This document shows, one piece after another, positions 1 through 4,937 of a stretch of DNA of 5,169 nucleotides. Made by a program: the position numbers and the translations under genes. The notes beneath the pieces are model-generated. The model saw only the letters and a program-made list of their open reading frames with translations. It was not told the DNA's origin and did not search any database. The DNA comes from an uncultured Capnocytophaga sp. GTDB lineage: Bacteria > Bacteroidota > Bacteroidia > Flavobacteriales > Flavobacteriaceae. How positions within the stretch are numbered: the first letter of the stretch is position 1; each line of letters starts with the position of its first letter. Location of the stretch: the NCBI RefSeq assembly GCF_938029845.1, contig NZ_CALHGG010000040.1:1-5169 (forward strand). Direction: 5' to 3'.

Positions 1-325
1 CTTCTTTAGTAGATTGATAACACAACAGTACCCAAAGCAGTTGTTCAGCGGTTCCATCATAACCGCGCAAACGATGCGTAAAATAACCTTCGGTTTTTCC
101 TGCTTCATACAGTTGTATCAAAGCCTTAAAGCCTTCATCTATCCCCCACGCACAAAGCAGTTGGGCAGCACAAAGCTCAATAAAGACATCTTCGTGAGTA
201 AGCAGTTTCTTAAGACCGTCAATGCGTTCTTGAGAAATATCCTCTGGTTCGAGTTCTTCAGGAAAGGTAGTATAAGTAACTCCTTGGGGAATACCATTTA
301 AAAGTTCTTGTATCTGTTCTTCCAT
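1..325 (-). CDS. Partial acidic HEAT-like protein, paralogue of the 846-1550 gene
   Basis: The minus-strand frame is open from ATG at 325 to the left edge, giving 108 residues with no stop. The N-terminus starts MEEQIQELLNGIPQ. By hand alignment about 60 of the first 90 residues match the protein at 846-1550, including the blocks QERIDGL, LLTHED, KALIQLY and a shared Trp98. Similarity falls after residue 90. Residues 33-75 look like paired amphipathic helices of HEAT type. The start is 11 bp after the stop of the preceding gene, with an A-rich AAATAAAG stretch just before it, so co-transcription is likely. Function is unknown; the acidic, duplicated, small-gene context suggests an immunity-type protein, which is inference only. 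The C-terminal part lies outside the window. Confidence 0.85.
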   Translation of the reverse strand, partial: MEEQIQELLNGIPQGVTYTTFPEELEPEDISQERIDGLKKLLTHEDVFIELCAAQLLCAWGIDEGFKALIQLYEAGKTEGYFTHRLRGYDGTAEQLLWVLLCYQSTKE

Positions 326-336
326 AACTTTATTTT

Positions 337-792
337 TTAATGTGGAAAAATATAATTACCGTGGAGTTCATCTATCCACATGACTTCTCCATCTTCAAAA
401 CAAATTTCTACCTCCAAAGGAAATTCACTATCTTCTCTATCCCAATTGGTAAAAGCTCCTACATAAACAATGTTTTTAGAGGTCTTACACTGACTGGGGA
501 TAGCTACAAATTCAAAATCAAGCTCAAAATGGTGTGTATTCTTTCGCTCCAGCTCTCCTTCGTTAACCAACTCTTCGTAAAAGTTCCGCAATTGCTCTTT
601 CAGTTGTTCCCGATAGGAATTGTGATAAAAGAACTGTTCAAAGGCAACTTCTTGTTTAGGCGAAAAGAAACCTGCTTCTCCTGCTTCATTATATATCCAT
701 ATAGGCAGTGTTACTCCCAAACTCGGAATCAATATATCACTAATTGTAGAGGATATACCCTCTTCTTTTTCAAAAATAATTGTTCTGATCAT
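337..792 (-). CDS. Small acidic protein of unknown function, possibly immunity-like
   Basis: A complete 151-residue ORF with ATG at 792 and TAA at 339-337. I do not recognise the family. It is acidic and soluble, with no signal peptide or membrane segment. A predicted beta-rich N-terminus (residues 2-34) is followed by a helical, charged middle (about 48-82, with EQLKEQLRNFYEELVNEGE) and a beta-rich C-terminus with many aromatic and acidic residues (IVYVGAFTNWDRE at 108-120, EICFEDGEVMWIDELHGNY at 129-147). This alternating pattern is typical of small cytosolic immunity-type proteins, but that is a composition argument only. It sits between two paralogous genes, 53 bp after one and 11 bp before the other. 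An A-rich ACTAAAAGC stretch precedes the ATG. The overlapping plus-strand ORF at 340-882 is its antisense shadow. Confidence 0.8.
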   Translation of the reverse strand: MIRTIIFEKEEGISSTISDILIPSLGVTLPIWIYNEAGEAGFFSPKQEVAFEQFFYHNSYREQLKEQLRNFYEELVNEGELERKNTHHFELDFEFVAIPSQCKTSKNIVYVGAFTNWDREDSEFPLEVEICFEDGEVMWIDELHGNYIFPH

Positions 793-815
793 ATTGCTTT
801 TAGTTTTTACTCAAT

Positions 816-866
816 TTCGCCAAATTGCATCATTAGCAAATTGACTCATCGGCTCATTGTCTCATT
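816..866. repeat. Degenerate 8-bp tandem repeat at a gene end
   Basis: About six 8-bp units start at 816, 824, 832, 840, 848 and 856, followed by a final ATT. Clear examples are ATTAGCAA (832), ATTGACTC (840), ATCGGCTC (848) and ATTGTCTC (856). On the minus strand the array encodes the last residues (about NETMSR) and the TGA stop of the 846-1550 gene, then fills most of the gap to the next gene. The same family is present at 1581-1623 and 4910-4937. Confidence 0.7.
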
Positions 867-1550
867 ATCCTTAATGAAATAGCTCTTATCTTCTGTGGGG
901 CAATAGTAGAGCCTGAGCTTTTCACCTTCTTCCAAAAGAAAAGTAATCTCACTATTTCCAGCTACTTCTTGGGCAAAAATAGCGCTAATATGTTTGCCTT
1001 TGAGTTGCCAAGCCTCCGTAAGGTCATCAAAGCGATAGTCATCATCGTCCTCATCTACTTCATACTCATTCCAACACTCACAAAAAGCAATACCCACATC
1101 TAAAAAGAAATGAAAAATAGGTTGTCCTTCTGCTTTTAAATAGACGATTAAAACACCTCCATCATCAGGATTTACACATACTTTGAGTTGCTCTATGGGC
1201 AAACCATTGAGCATGCTAAGGTTGAAATGGGTATCTTGGTACATTCTTCCTGGTGCCCAAAAAATATGTTCATCTTCAGGGTTATATCCACTGAAAAAAT
1301 GTTCAAAATATCCCTTTGTTCTTCCCTCAGCATATAGTTGTATCAATGCTTTATCCCCCTCTTCTAGTGCCCACGCAGAGAGTAATTTAGCAGCAGATAG
1401 CTGTATAAAGGCATCTTCGTGGGTAAGTAACTTGCGTAAACCGTCGATGCGCTCTTGTGGGACATCTTCAAGGCGAAGTTCTTTAGGAATGGTAGTATAA
1501 GTAACCTCTTGAGGGATACTATATAAGAGTTCTTGTATGTATTTTTCCAT
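846..1550 (-). CDS. Acidic HEAT-like protein of unknown function (complete paralogue)
   Basis: A complete 234-residue ORF with ATG at 1550 and TGA at 848-846. Residues 33-75 (RIDGLRKLLTHEDAFIQL and the AAKLLSAW, KALIQLY helices) read as HEAT-like helical repeats. A beta-rich segment follows (LKVCVNPDDGGVLIVYLKA near 122-140), then a very acidic stretch (EYEVDEDDDD at 162-171). The C-terminal beta domain at about 183-226 has the pattern LKGKHISAIF, ITFLLEEGEKLRLYY. There is no signal peptide, so it is probably cytosolic. The gene follows prfH by 59 bp and precedes the 151-residue gene by 53 bp, in the same direction. It is a full-length paralogue of the truncated gene at the left edge, so the locus has duplicated this gene around an unrelated one. 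I recognise no named family with certainty; immunity-like is inferred from acidity, duplication and context. The final residues come from a tandem repeat and are probably not conserved. Confidence 0.85.
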   Translation of the reverse strand: MEKYIQELLYSIPQEVTYTTIPKELRLEDVPQERIDGLRKLLTHEDAFIQLSAAKLLSAWALEEGDKALIQLYAEGRTKGYFEHFFSGYNPEDEHIFWAPGRMYQDTHFNLSMLNGLPIEQLKVCVNPDDGGVLIVYLKAEGQPIFHFFLDVGIAFCECWNEYEVDEDDDDYRFDDLTEAWQLKGKHISAIFAQEVAGNSEITFLLEEGEKLRLYYCPTEDKSYFIKDNETMSR

Positions 1551-1580
1551 AGTAATGAATAGGGTTATTAGTCTAACAAC

Positions 1581-1623
1581 ATTGGCTAATTGACAAATCG
1601 ACTCATTGGCTAATTGATAAATT
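1581..1623. repeat. Degenerate 8-bp tandem repeat at the end of prfH
   Basis: Five in-register 8-bp units start at 1581 (ATTGGCTA), 1589 (ATTGACAA), 1597 (ATCGACTC), 1605 (ATTGGCTA) and 1613 (ATTGATAA), followed by ATT. The prfH stop codon (TAG, 1612-1610) is formed by the unit at 1605, and the last codons of prfH by the unit at 1613. The array fills most of the prfH to 846-1550 gap. Confidence 0.75.
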
Positions 1624-2302
1624 CCCTAACTTCTCTTTTGCCAGCAGCACGTTCCTTTCTATAACTCTTTTCTACATAAGTGCTTTTGAAATCGGTACCT
1701 TTGAAAGTGCGTACAGGGTTGCCACGCTGCACTTGGGTGTGGTTACTCCAATGGTTCTGTGCTTGCTCGGCAAGTTGCTGAAGCTCCATTTCGGCGAGTT
1801 TTTCTTTAAGGCGGGCAAGGGCGAGTTTCTTATTATCCAGTTGCGAACGCGAATCCTGTGCCAATACGCTGATACCCGTAGGTAGGTGGGTGGCGCGTAC
1901 TGCTGAATTTACCTTGTTCACATTCTGTCCGCCATTGCCTTGCGAGCGAGTGGTTTGGAACTGTACATCACGCTCCGAGAAAGACTGGCGTTGCAGTTGG
2001 TCAAGCTGAAAAACACCTATATACCAATTGCTGCGCTGGTGAAACTTGCGAAAGGTGCTCTTGCCTACCCAGCACATGGTGCCAAGCCAACTTTTCAAAA
2101 ACGGCGCTAACTCCTTGCCTTTGAGTTGCAGGGTAACGGATTTGACAGTGAGATTGGCATCGCCTTCCTCTCGGCTGAGAATGGTATAGCTGATGCCTGC
2201 TTGAGTAGCTTCTTGCAGGAAAGTCTTCAGTACTTTCGCCACTACCCATTGGCATTCTAAAGGACCGCGTCCTGCGGTGATTTGTATGATTTTTTCTTCC
2301 AT
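1610..2302 (-). CDS. prfH: Peptide chain release factor H (PrfH), ribosome-repair-type release factor homologue
   Basis: A 230-residue class I release factor homologue without the codon-reading domain. The N-terminus (IIQITAGRGPLECQWVVAKV, residues 5-24) is the characteristic PrfH opening. The catalytic GGQ is at 124-126 (codons at 1933-1925), inside RSQGNGGQNVNKVNSAVRATH (119-139), and the C-terminal tail is basic (KSTYVEKSYRKERAAGKRE). Established work shows PrfH acts on ribosomes cleaved in the 16S rRNA decoding centre, releasing the stalled peptide so that RtcB2 can religate the rRNA. I chose ATG 2302 over in-frame ATG 2329 because family homology begins there. The upstream start would overlap the preceding gene and add nine lysine-rich residues. 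The chosen start lies 13 bp after the stop of the 264-residue gene, behind an A-rich stretch, so the two are almost certainly co-transcribed. No rtcB is adjacent in this window, which is unusual. Confidence 0.9.
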   Translation of the reverse strand: MEEKIIQITAGRGPLECQWVVAKVLKTFLQEATQAGISYTILSREEGDANLTVKSVTLQLKGKELAPFLKSWLGTMCWVGKSTFRKFHQRSNWYIGVFQLDQLQRQSFSERDVQFQTTRSQGNGGQNVNKVNSAVRATHLPTGISVLAQDSRSQLDNKKLALARLKEKLAEMELQQLAEQAQNHWSNHTQVQRGNPVRTFKGTDFKSTYVEKSYRKERAAGKREVREFIN

Positions 2303-2315
2303 TTTTTCTTTTTGT

Positions 2316-3110
2316 TTATAGTTGCACATACGGCTTGCACTCTAAAAGCATCTCCCCAATTTCCATTGCTGAGGTGTGATACCTAAGGGCTGCTATTTCT
2401 TTCAGCGGGGTACGCTTGTACTTTTCCTTAGGTTCATAGCGCTTTTGGTATCGCCTCCACGAATAACTGCCTCCATAGATTTTGCTATGGATAATCCCCC
2501 AGTTCTTATAGTCACTTATGATCTTATCAAGCTCGGCGAGTTCTCGCTCTATGGCTATATCTACCGGACGGTAGTGGGTGATCATATTAGGCTTTACGCG
2601 TAGTTCAAAACGCCAAGGCTCAGCAAATTCATAATAAATTTCAAAACGCTTACAAACAGAATTATAACGCTCCACTTTCATAAAATATTTACATTCTTCT
2701 GCTACCAGTTTGCCCTTTTCTATCGCATCCACCCACTCCCATTGTCTAAATGATAATAATTCCTGTTTTCTAGGAAGATAGATGCGCTTACCTCTGCGTT
2801 TTTTCTTTTTTTGGAATTTGCGGTTATCAGCGTATTGATAAGTATTGATTTTAGCCAAAAGATTCTCAAAAAAATCTCCCAATTTACTGCGTTTTACATC
2901 ATCACGAACCACAAAGAAACGCACATAGCCCTTTTGGTAAGGTTTTTCAAGTGGTACAAGCGGCAGGGTTCGTCTCTGTTTTTCTAGTTCAGCGTGGCGA
3001 TCACAGCATTCGCGCAAAAACTTCTCGTAGTCTTCTCGAACAATACGTTTGCGAGAACGCAAATTGCGCAGGCGAGAGACTCCTTCGGGGGTAATATATA
3101 GATTTCCCAT
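2316..3110 (-). CDS. Basic protein of unknown function, co-transcribed with prfH
   Basis: A complete 264-residue ORF with ATG at 3110 and TAA at 2318-2316. I do not recognise the family. It is strongly basic, rich in Arg, Lys and Tyr, with no signal peptide or membrane segment. The first 50 residues are dense in Arg (SRLRNLRSRKRIVRE). A KKKKRRGKR run lies at 101-109, and the region 214-236 has many Tyr, Arg and Lys residues. A mixed alpha/beta middle (FEIYYEF, RFELRVKP near 156-173) precedes a helix at about 183-202 (VDIAIERELAELDKIISDY). The C-terminal part contains LKEIAALRYHTSAMEIGEML. Such composition fits nucleic-acid or ribosome binding, which is inference. Its 3' end is 13 bp from prfH, in the position where rtcB2 usually lies. 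It has no recognisable RtcB Cys/His metal-binding motifs. It could be a new partner of PrfH or an unrelated neighbour. Confidence 0.85.
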   Translation of the reverse strand: MGNLYITPEGVSRLRNLRSRKRIVREDYEKFLRECCDRHAELEKQRRTLPLVPLEKPYQKGYVRFFVVRDDVKRSKLGDFFENLLAKINTYQYADNRKFQKKKKRRGKRIYLPRKQELLSFRQWEWVDAIEKGKLVAEECKYFMKVERYNSVCKRFEIYYEFAEPWRFELRVKPNMITHYRPVDIAIERELAELDKIISDYKNWGIIHSKIYGGSYSWRRYQKRYEPKEKYKRTPLKEIAALRYHTSAMEIGEMLLECKPYVQL

Positions 3111-3124
3111 GCTAATCAGTTTTT

Positions 3125-3138
3125 AGTAGTCAGTAGTC
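3125..3138. repeat. Short perfect 7-bp tandem duplication
   Basis: AGTAGTC occurs twice in direct tandem (3125-3131 and 3132-3138), 14 to 28 bp upstream of the basic-protein start. It probably lies in the untranslated leader of that gene. No function is evident. Confidence 0.5.
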
Positions 3139-3210
3139 TGTTATCGACTAACCAACTACAATTAATAATTAAATTGATATTTGCTTGGGATTTTTGAGAG
3201 AAGGACAAAC

Positions 3211-3242
3211 AAAAAGCCCGAAGCTGTCGCTTCGGGCTTTTG
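3211..3242. terminator. Strong intrinsic terminator, potentially bidirectional
   Basis: Perfect 13-bp arms (AAAAGCCCGAAGC at 3212-3224 and its complement at 3229-3241) enclose the loop TGTC. On the minus strand the hairpin is followed by TTTTTG, on the plus strand by TTTTG, so the minus orientation has the slightly better U-tract. No gene ends close by on either strand. On the minus strand it lies between the predicted promoter at 3391-3420 and the basic-protein gene, so it either ends a small RNA or acts as a leader terminator of that operon. Confidence 0.85.
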
Positions 3243-3288
3243 TTATATGATAGAGTAATGCTACATCAAGCTAATATGCCACGAAGCG

Positions 3289-3306
3289 TTACCTTTGCAA
3301 AGGTAA
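3289..3306. repeat. 18-bp perfect palindrome containing the -7 promoter motif on both strands
   Basis: TTACCTTTGCAAAGGTAA is perfectly self-complementary about 3297/3298. It carries TACCTTTG, identical to the predicted -7 element at 3391-3398, on both strands. No TTTG -33 element lies at proper distance on either side, so it is more likely an RNA hairpin or an operator-like site than a pair of promoters. Confidence 0.6.
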
Positions 3307-3364
3307 TTCTATGGTAATATGTAACTTGATATATTTCATTTCTTCTGCTATTTTTATTAAGGTT

Positions 3365-3379
3365 AAACAATAATTGTTT
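3365..3379. repeat. Small inverted repeat near a predicted transcription start
   Basis: AAACAAT and ATTGTTT flank a single A, giving a perfect 7-1-7 palindrome. It begins about 6 nt downstream of the predicted minus-strand transcription start, a position suited to a 5' stabilising hairpin or an operator. Either role is inference. Confidence 0.4.
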
Positions 3380-3390
3380 GAAATCGGGGG

Positions 3391-3420
3391 CAAAGGTAGT
3401 GACTAATAACGAACAACAAA
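3391..3420 (-). promoter_or_regulatory. Bacteroidota-type promoter, minus strand
   Basis: On the minus strand, TTTG (3420-3417) is followed after 18 bp by TACCTTTG (3398-3391), fitting the Bacteroidota consensus of TTTG near -33 and TAnnTTTG near -7. The predicted start is about 3384-3386. It drives the candidate RNA and, if transcription passes the terminator at 3211-3242, the basic-protein/prfH operon. I found no equally good promoter between the terminator and the ATG at 3110. Confidence 0.65.
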
Positions 3421-3487
3421 TAATAAATAACAAATAATTAACAAAACCATTTCTGTTATTACATACTGAACATTAAAAATTAATCCT

Positions 3488-3495
3488 TATTTTTG
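3488..3495 (+). promoter_or_regulatory. -7 promoter element (TATTTTTG) of the lipoprotein gene
   Basis: TATTTTTG matches the TAnnTTTG consensus and ends 6 bp before the ATG at 3502. No clear TTTG -33 box is visible at normal spacing. If it is used, transcription would start at or within a few bases of the start codon. Confidence 0.5.
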
Positions 3496-3501
3496 CACTC
3501 T

Positions 3502-4584
3502 ATGAAAACGCATTTTTTATCCTTTATTCTTAGCAGCTTACTACTGCTAACAGCTTGTAACAAAACTACTTCGAACGAGCAGACCCCTCCTAACAAGAAA
3601 GAAGAGAGTGCCCCCTCCTCTAAAGAAAAACAGCCGTCCACTAAGGAGACTTTCCTTACAGGAACTTTCCTCCAGCTCTTTGGCAAAGACGACTGGTCTT
3701 CTTCCCAATGGGAACAGTACTTCGCCGAACTCAAGGAGCTAAAAATCCATACCCTCATCGTGCAATATACTGCTTTCAAGAATGCATATAACGACATTAC
3801 TTGGTTCGATTCAGCCAATACTTTCACCACTGAGAAGAGCCGCCTTACCTTAGCACGGCTGCTTGAGGCTGCACAAAAACAAGGGATAGAAGTACATATA
3901 GGACTCCACTTTGACGATTCTTATTGGCAGCATCAGGCGGATAGGGCTTGGCTTGTGCTTAATGCCGAACGCTGTATTGCCTTAGCCGAAGAACTCCATA
4001 GCCAGTTTGGTAATCATCCTGCTTTCAAGGGATGGTATATCCCTCATGAACCTGAGCCGTATGCCTATGGTTCTGATGAAAAAATAGCTCTCTTCAGGGA
4101 AGTTTTTATAAACCCCATCGCCGATGCAGTCCATCACTGGGATCACAAGCCTGTTTCCATTGCTGCTTTTTGGAACAGCTCCCTTACCTCCCCCACTCAG
4201 CTCCAGCACTTCATGGCAGAATTGGCTAAGAGCCACCTGCAAATCATCATGTTACAAGATGGTGTAGGAGCCAAGCACGTAACACTTGACCAATTAGGCA
4301 CTTATTACCAGAGTGCACAGAAAGGGCTTTTTGAGGAAAACAAAAACTACAAGGGGGCTTTTTGGACAGACTTGGAAACCTTCTATTCTCCTACAGGGGA
4401 ATATCCTTTTACCCCTGCTTCTTTTGATAGAGTAAGCCAACAGCTCACTATAGAAACAGCGCTGCCCAAGGTAAGTAAAGCTGTCTCCTTCCAATATTAT
4501 GACGATATGAGTACTCTCAGCCCTCACAAGGCGCAAGCACAAGCCCTTAGAGAGGCATACAAAAAATGGCTGAATCAAAAATAA
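3502..4584 (+). CDS. DUF4434-type lipoprotein, TIM-barrel glycosidase-like
   Basis: A 360-residue lipoprotein precursor. The signal peptide (MKTHFLSFILSSLLLLTAC) has the lipobox LTAC with the acylated Cys19. A flexible linker rich in Ser, Lys, Glu and Pro follows (20-50). The rest fits the DUF4434 family, a barrel fold related to glycoside hydrolases. It shows GTFLQLF (54-60), LIVQYTAF (85-92), GIEVHIGLHFDDSYW (128-142), GWYIPHEPEP (177-186), IIMLQDGVG (248-256), GAFWTDLETF (285-294) and VSFQYYDDMS (328-337). Glu183 or Glu185 and Glu292 stand where clan-A hydrolases carry their acid/base and nucleophile; this is inferred and the substrate is unknown. The residues after Cys19 (NKTTSNE) lack the adjacent acidic pair of known Capnocytophaga surface-export signals, so a periplasmic location is likelier. 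I chose ATG 3502 over in-frame TTG 3493 because the signal peptide starts there and TTG overlaps the -7 element. The gene stands alone. Confidence 0.85.
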   Translation: MKTHFLSFILSSLLLLTACNKTTSNEQTPPNKKEESAPSSKEKQPSTKETFLTGTFLQLFGKDDWSSSQWEQYFAELKELKIHTLIVQYTAFKNAYNDITWFDSANTFTTEKSRLTLARLLEAAQKQGIEVHIGLHFDDSYWQHQADRAWLVLNAERCIALAEELHSQFGNHPAFKGWYIPHEPEPYAYGSDEKIALFREVFINPIADAVHHWDHKPVSIAAFWNSSLTSPTQLQHFMAELAKSHLQIIMLQDGVGAKHVTLDQLGTYYQSAQKGLFEENKNYKGAFWTDLETFYSPTGEYPFTPASFDRVSQQLTIETALPKVSKAVSFQYYDDMSTLSPHKAQAQALREAYKKWLNQK

Positions 4585-4873
4585 AGTAAATATAACACAA
4601 ACTCTCAAGAAAAAACCATCCTTGGCTCATAAGGATTTCTATAAGGACAACTATCAACAAGTCAAGGTCTTTAAGCCCTTTCATCACAGACTACTACCAC
4701 CTTATGTCCTTATATAAGAAAAATGGATCTTCGCAAGACTCATCGTAGTGAAAAAGAAAAGCTCTACAACCAGTTTAAGGCTTACAAGGAGGCATAATCC
4801 TATAAAAATGTATCTATGACCAAACTATGAAAACTGCTCTGAAAGAGTTATGATCATAGTAAGTGACAACAAA
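4585..4873. other. Gene-free stretch, possibly decayed coding sequence
   Basis: No convincing gene is visible in about 290 bp. One plus-strand frame reads through the lipoprotein stop region into a protein-like segment (KDFYKDNYQQVKVFKPFHH, 4631-4687) and stops near 4717. A second frame then gives a 24-residue ORF (4723-4797) rich in Lys, Tyr and Glu, ending in LYNQFKAYKEA. This looks like a frameshifted remnant of a helical, lysine-rich protein, but random AT-rich sequence can look the same. Also present are an 8-bp inverted repeat (ATAAGGAC 4641-4648, GTCCTTAT 4706-4713), three CTATGA copies (4814, 4825 and inverted at 4854), and a TATGATCATA palindrome (4849-4858). Confidence 0.35.
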
Positions 4874-4908
4874 AAAACTTCCTTTTACCAGAGGTAAAGG
4901 GAAGTTTT
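4874..4908. terminator. Convergent intrinsic terminator shared by two genes
   Basis: Sixteen-base arms (4874-4889 and 4893-4908) enclose the loop AGA, with one imperfect pair at 4883/4899. Read on the plus strand that pair is a U-G wobble and the U-tract is TTTTAATTTG. Read on the minus strand it is an A-C mismatch, but the hairpin is followed by seven T residues. It therefore serves both the plus-strand lipoprotein transcript and the minus-strand ORF that stops at 4936. Confidence 0.8.
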
Positions 4909-4909
4909 A

Positions 4910-4937
4910 ATTTGTTAATTAGCTAAATTAGCTCATT
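4910..4937. repeat. Degenerate 8-bp repeat at a gene end
   Basis: Units ATTTGTTA (4910), ATTAGCTA (4918) and, after one inserted A, ATTAGCTC (4927) end in ATT. The final ATT overlaps the stop codon (TAA, 4938-4936) of the minus-strand ORF. This is the third copy of the family seen at 816-866 and 1581-1623. Confidence 0.6.

Larger units (their letters stand above)
3212..3385 (-). ncRNA. Candidate small RNA or terminator-controlled 5' leader
   Basis: No ORF is convincing here, yet the stretch begins just after a good minus-strand promoter and ends in an intrinsic terminator, giving a transcript of about 170 nt. Near its 5' end is a 7-1-7 palindrome (3365-3379). The centre is an 18-bp perfect palindrome (3289-3306) flanked by complementary hexamers (ATCAAG at 3265-3270 and CTTGAT at 3325-3330) that could close a longer irregular stem. 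I see no tRNA features (no TTCGA arm or CCA) and match no known riboswitch by eye. The main alternative is an attenuator leader for the basic-protein/prfH operon, whose ATG is about 100 nt beyond the terminator. The start position is predicted only from promoter spacing. Confidence 0.4.

Noticed and set aside
14..301. Plus-strand ORF at the left edge
   Set aside because: It is the shadow of the partial minus-strand gene at 1-325, whose N-terminus clearly aligns with its paralogue at 846-1550.
340..882. A 180-codon plus-strand ORF
   Set aside because: It lies antisense to the 151-residue minus-strand gene and beyond, with a Phe/Ile/Cys-rich translation typical of a complement frame. The minus-strand frame has ordered acidic, protein-like composition and operon spacing.
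1581..1623. CRISPR array
   Set aside because: The units are 8 bp, degenerate and directly adjacent, with no unique spacers.
2303..2329. Upstream ATG at 2329 as the prfH start
   Set aside because: It would overlap the preceding gene and add nine residues (MCNYKQKEK) not expected for the family. The ATG at 2302 begins at the typical PrfH N-terminus and has an A-rich upstream stretch.
2316..3110. Basic gene as a divergent RtcB ligase
   Set aside because: Its position next to prfH suggests it, but the protein is much shorter than RtcB and shows none of its conserved Cys/His metal-binding motifs.
3243..3390. tRNA gene in the gap downstream of the strong promoter
   Set aside because: No cloverleaf, TTCGA loop or CCA end could be found on either strand.
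3480..4608. Minus-strand ORFs at 3480-3830, 3982-4242 and 4294-4608
   Set aside because: All are antisense to the well-supported lipoprotein gene and read as cysteine- and serine-rich complement translations.
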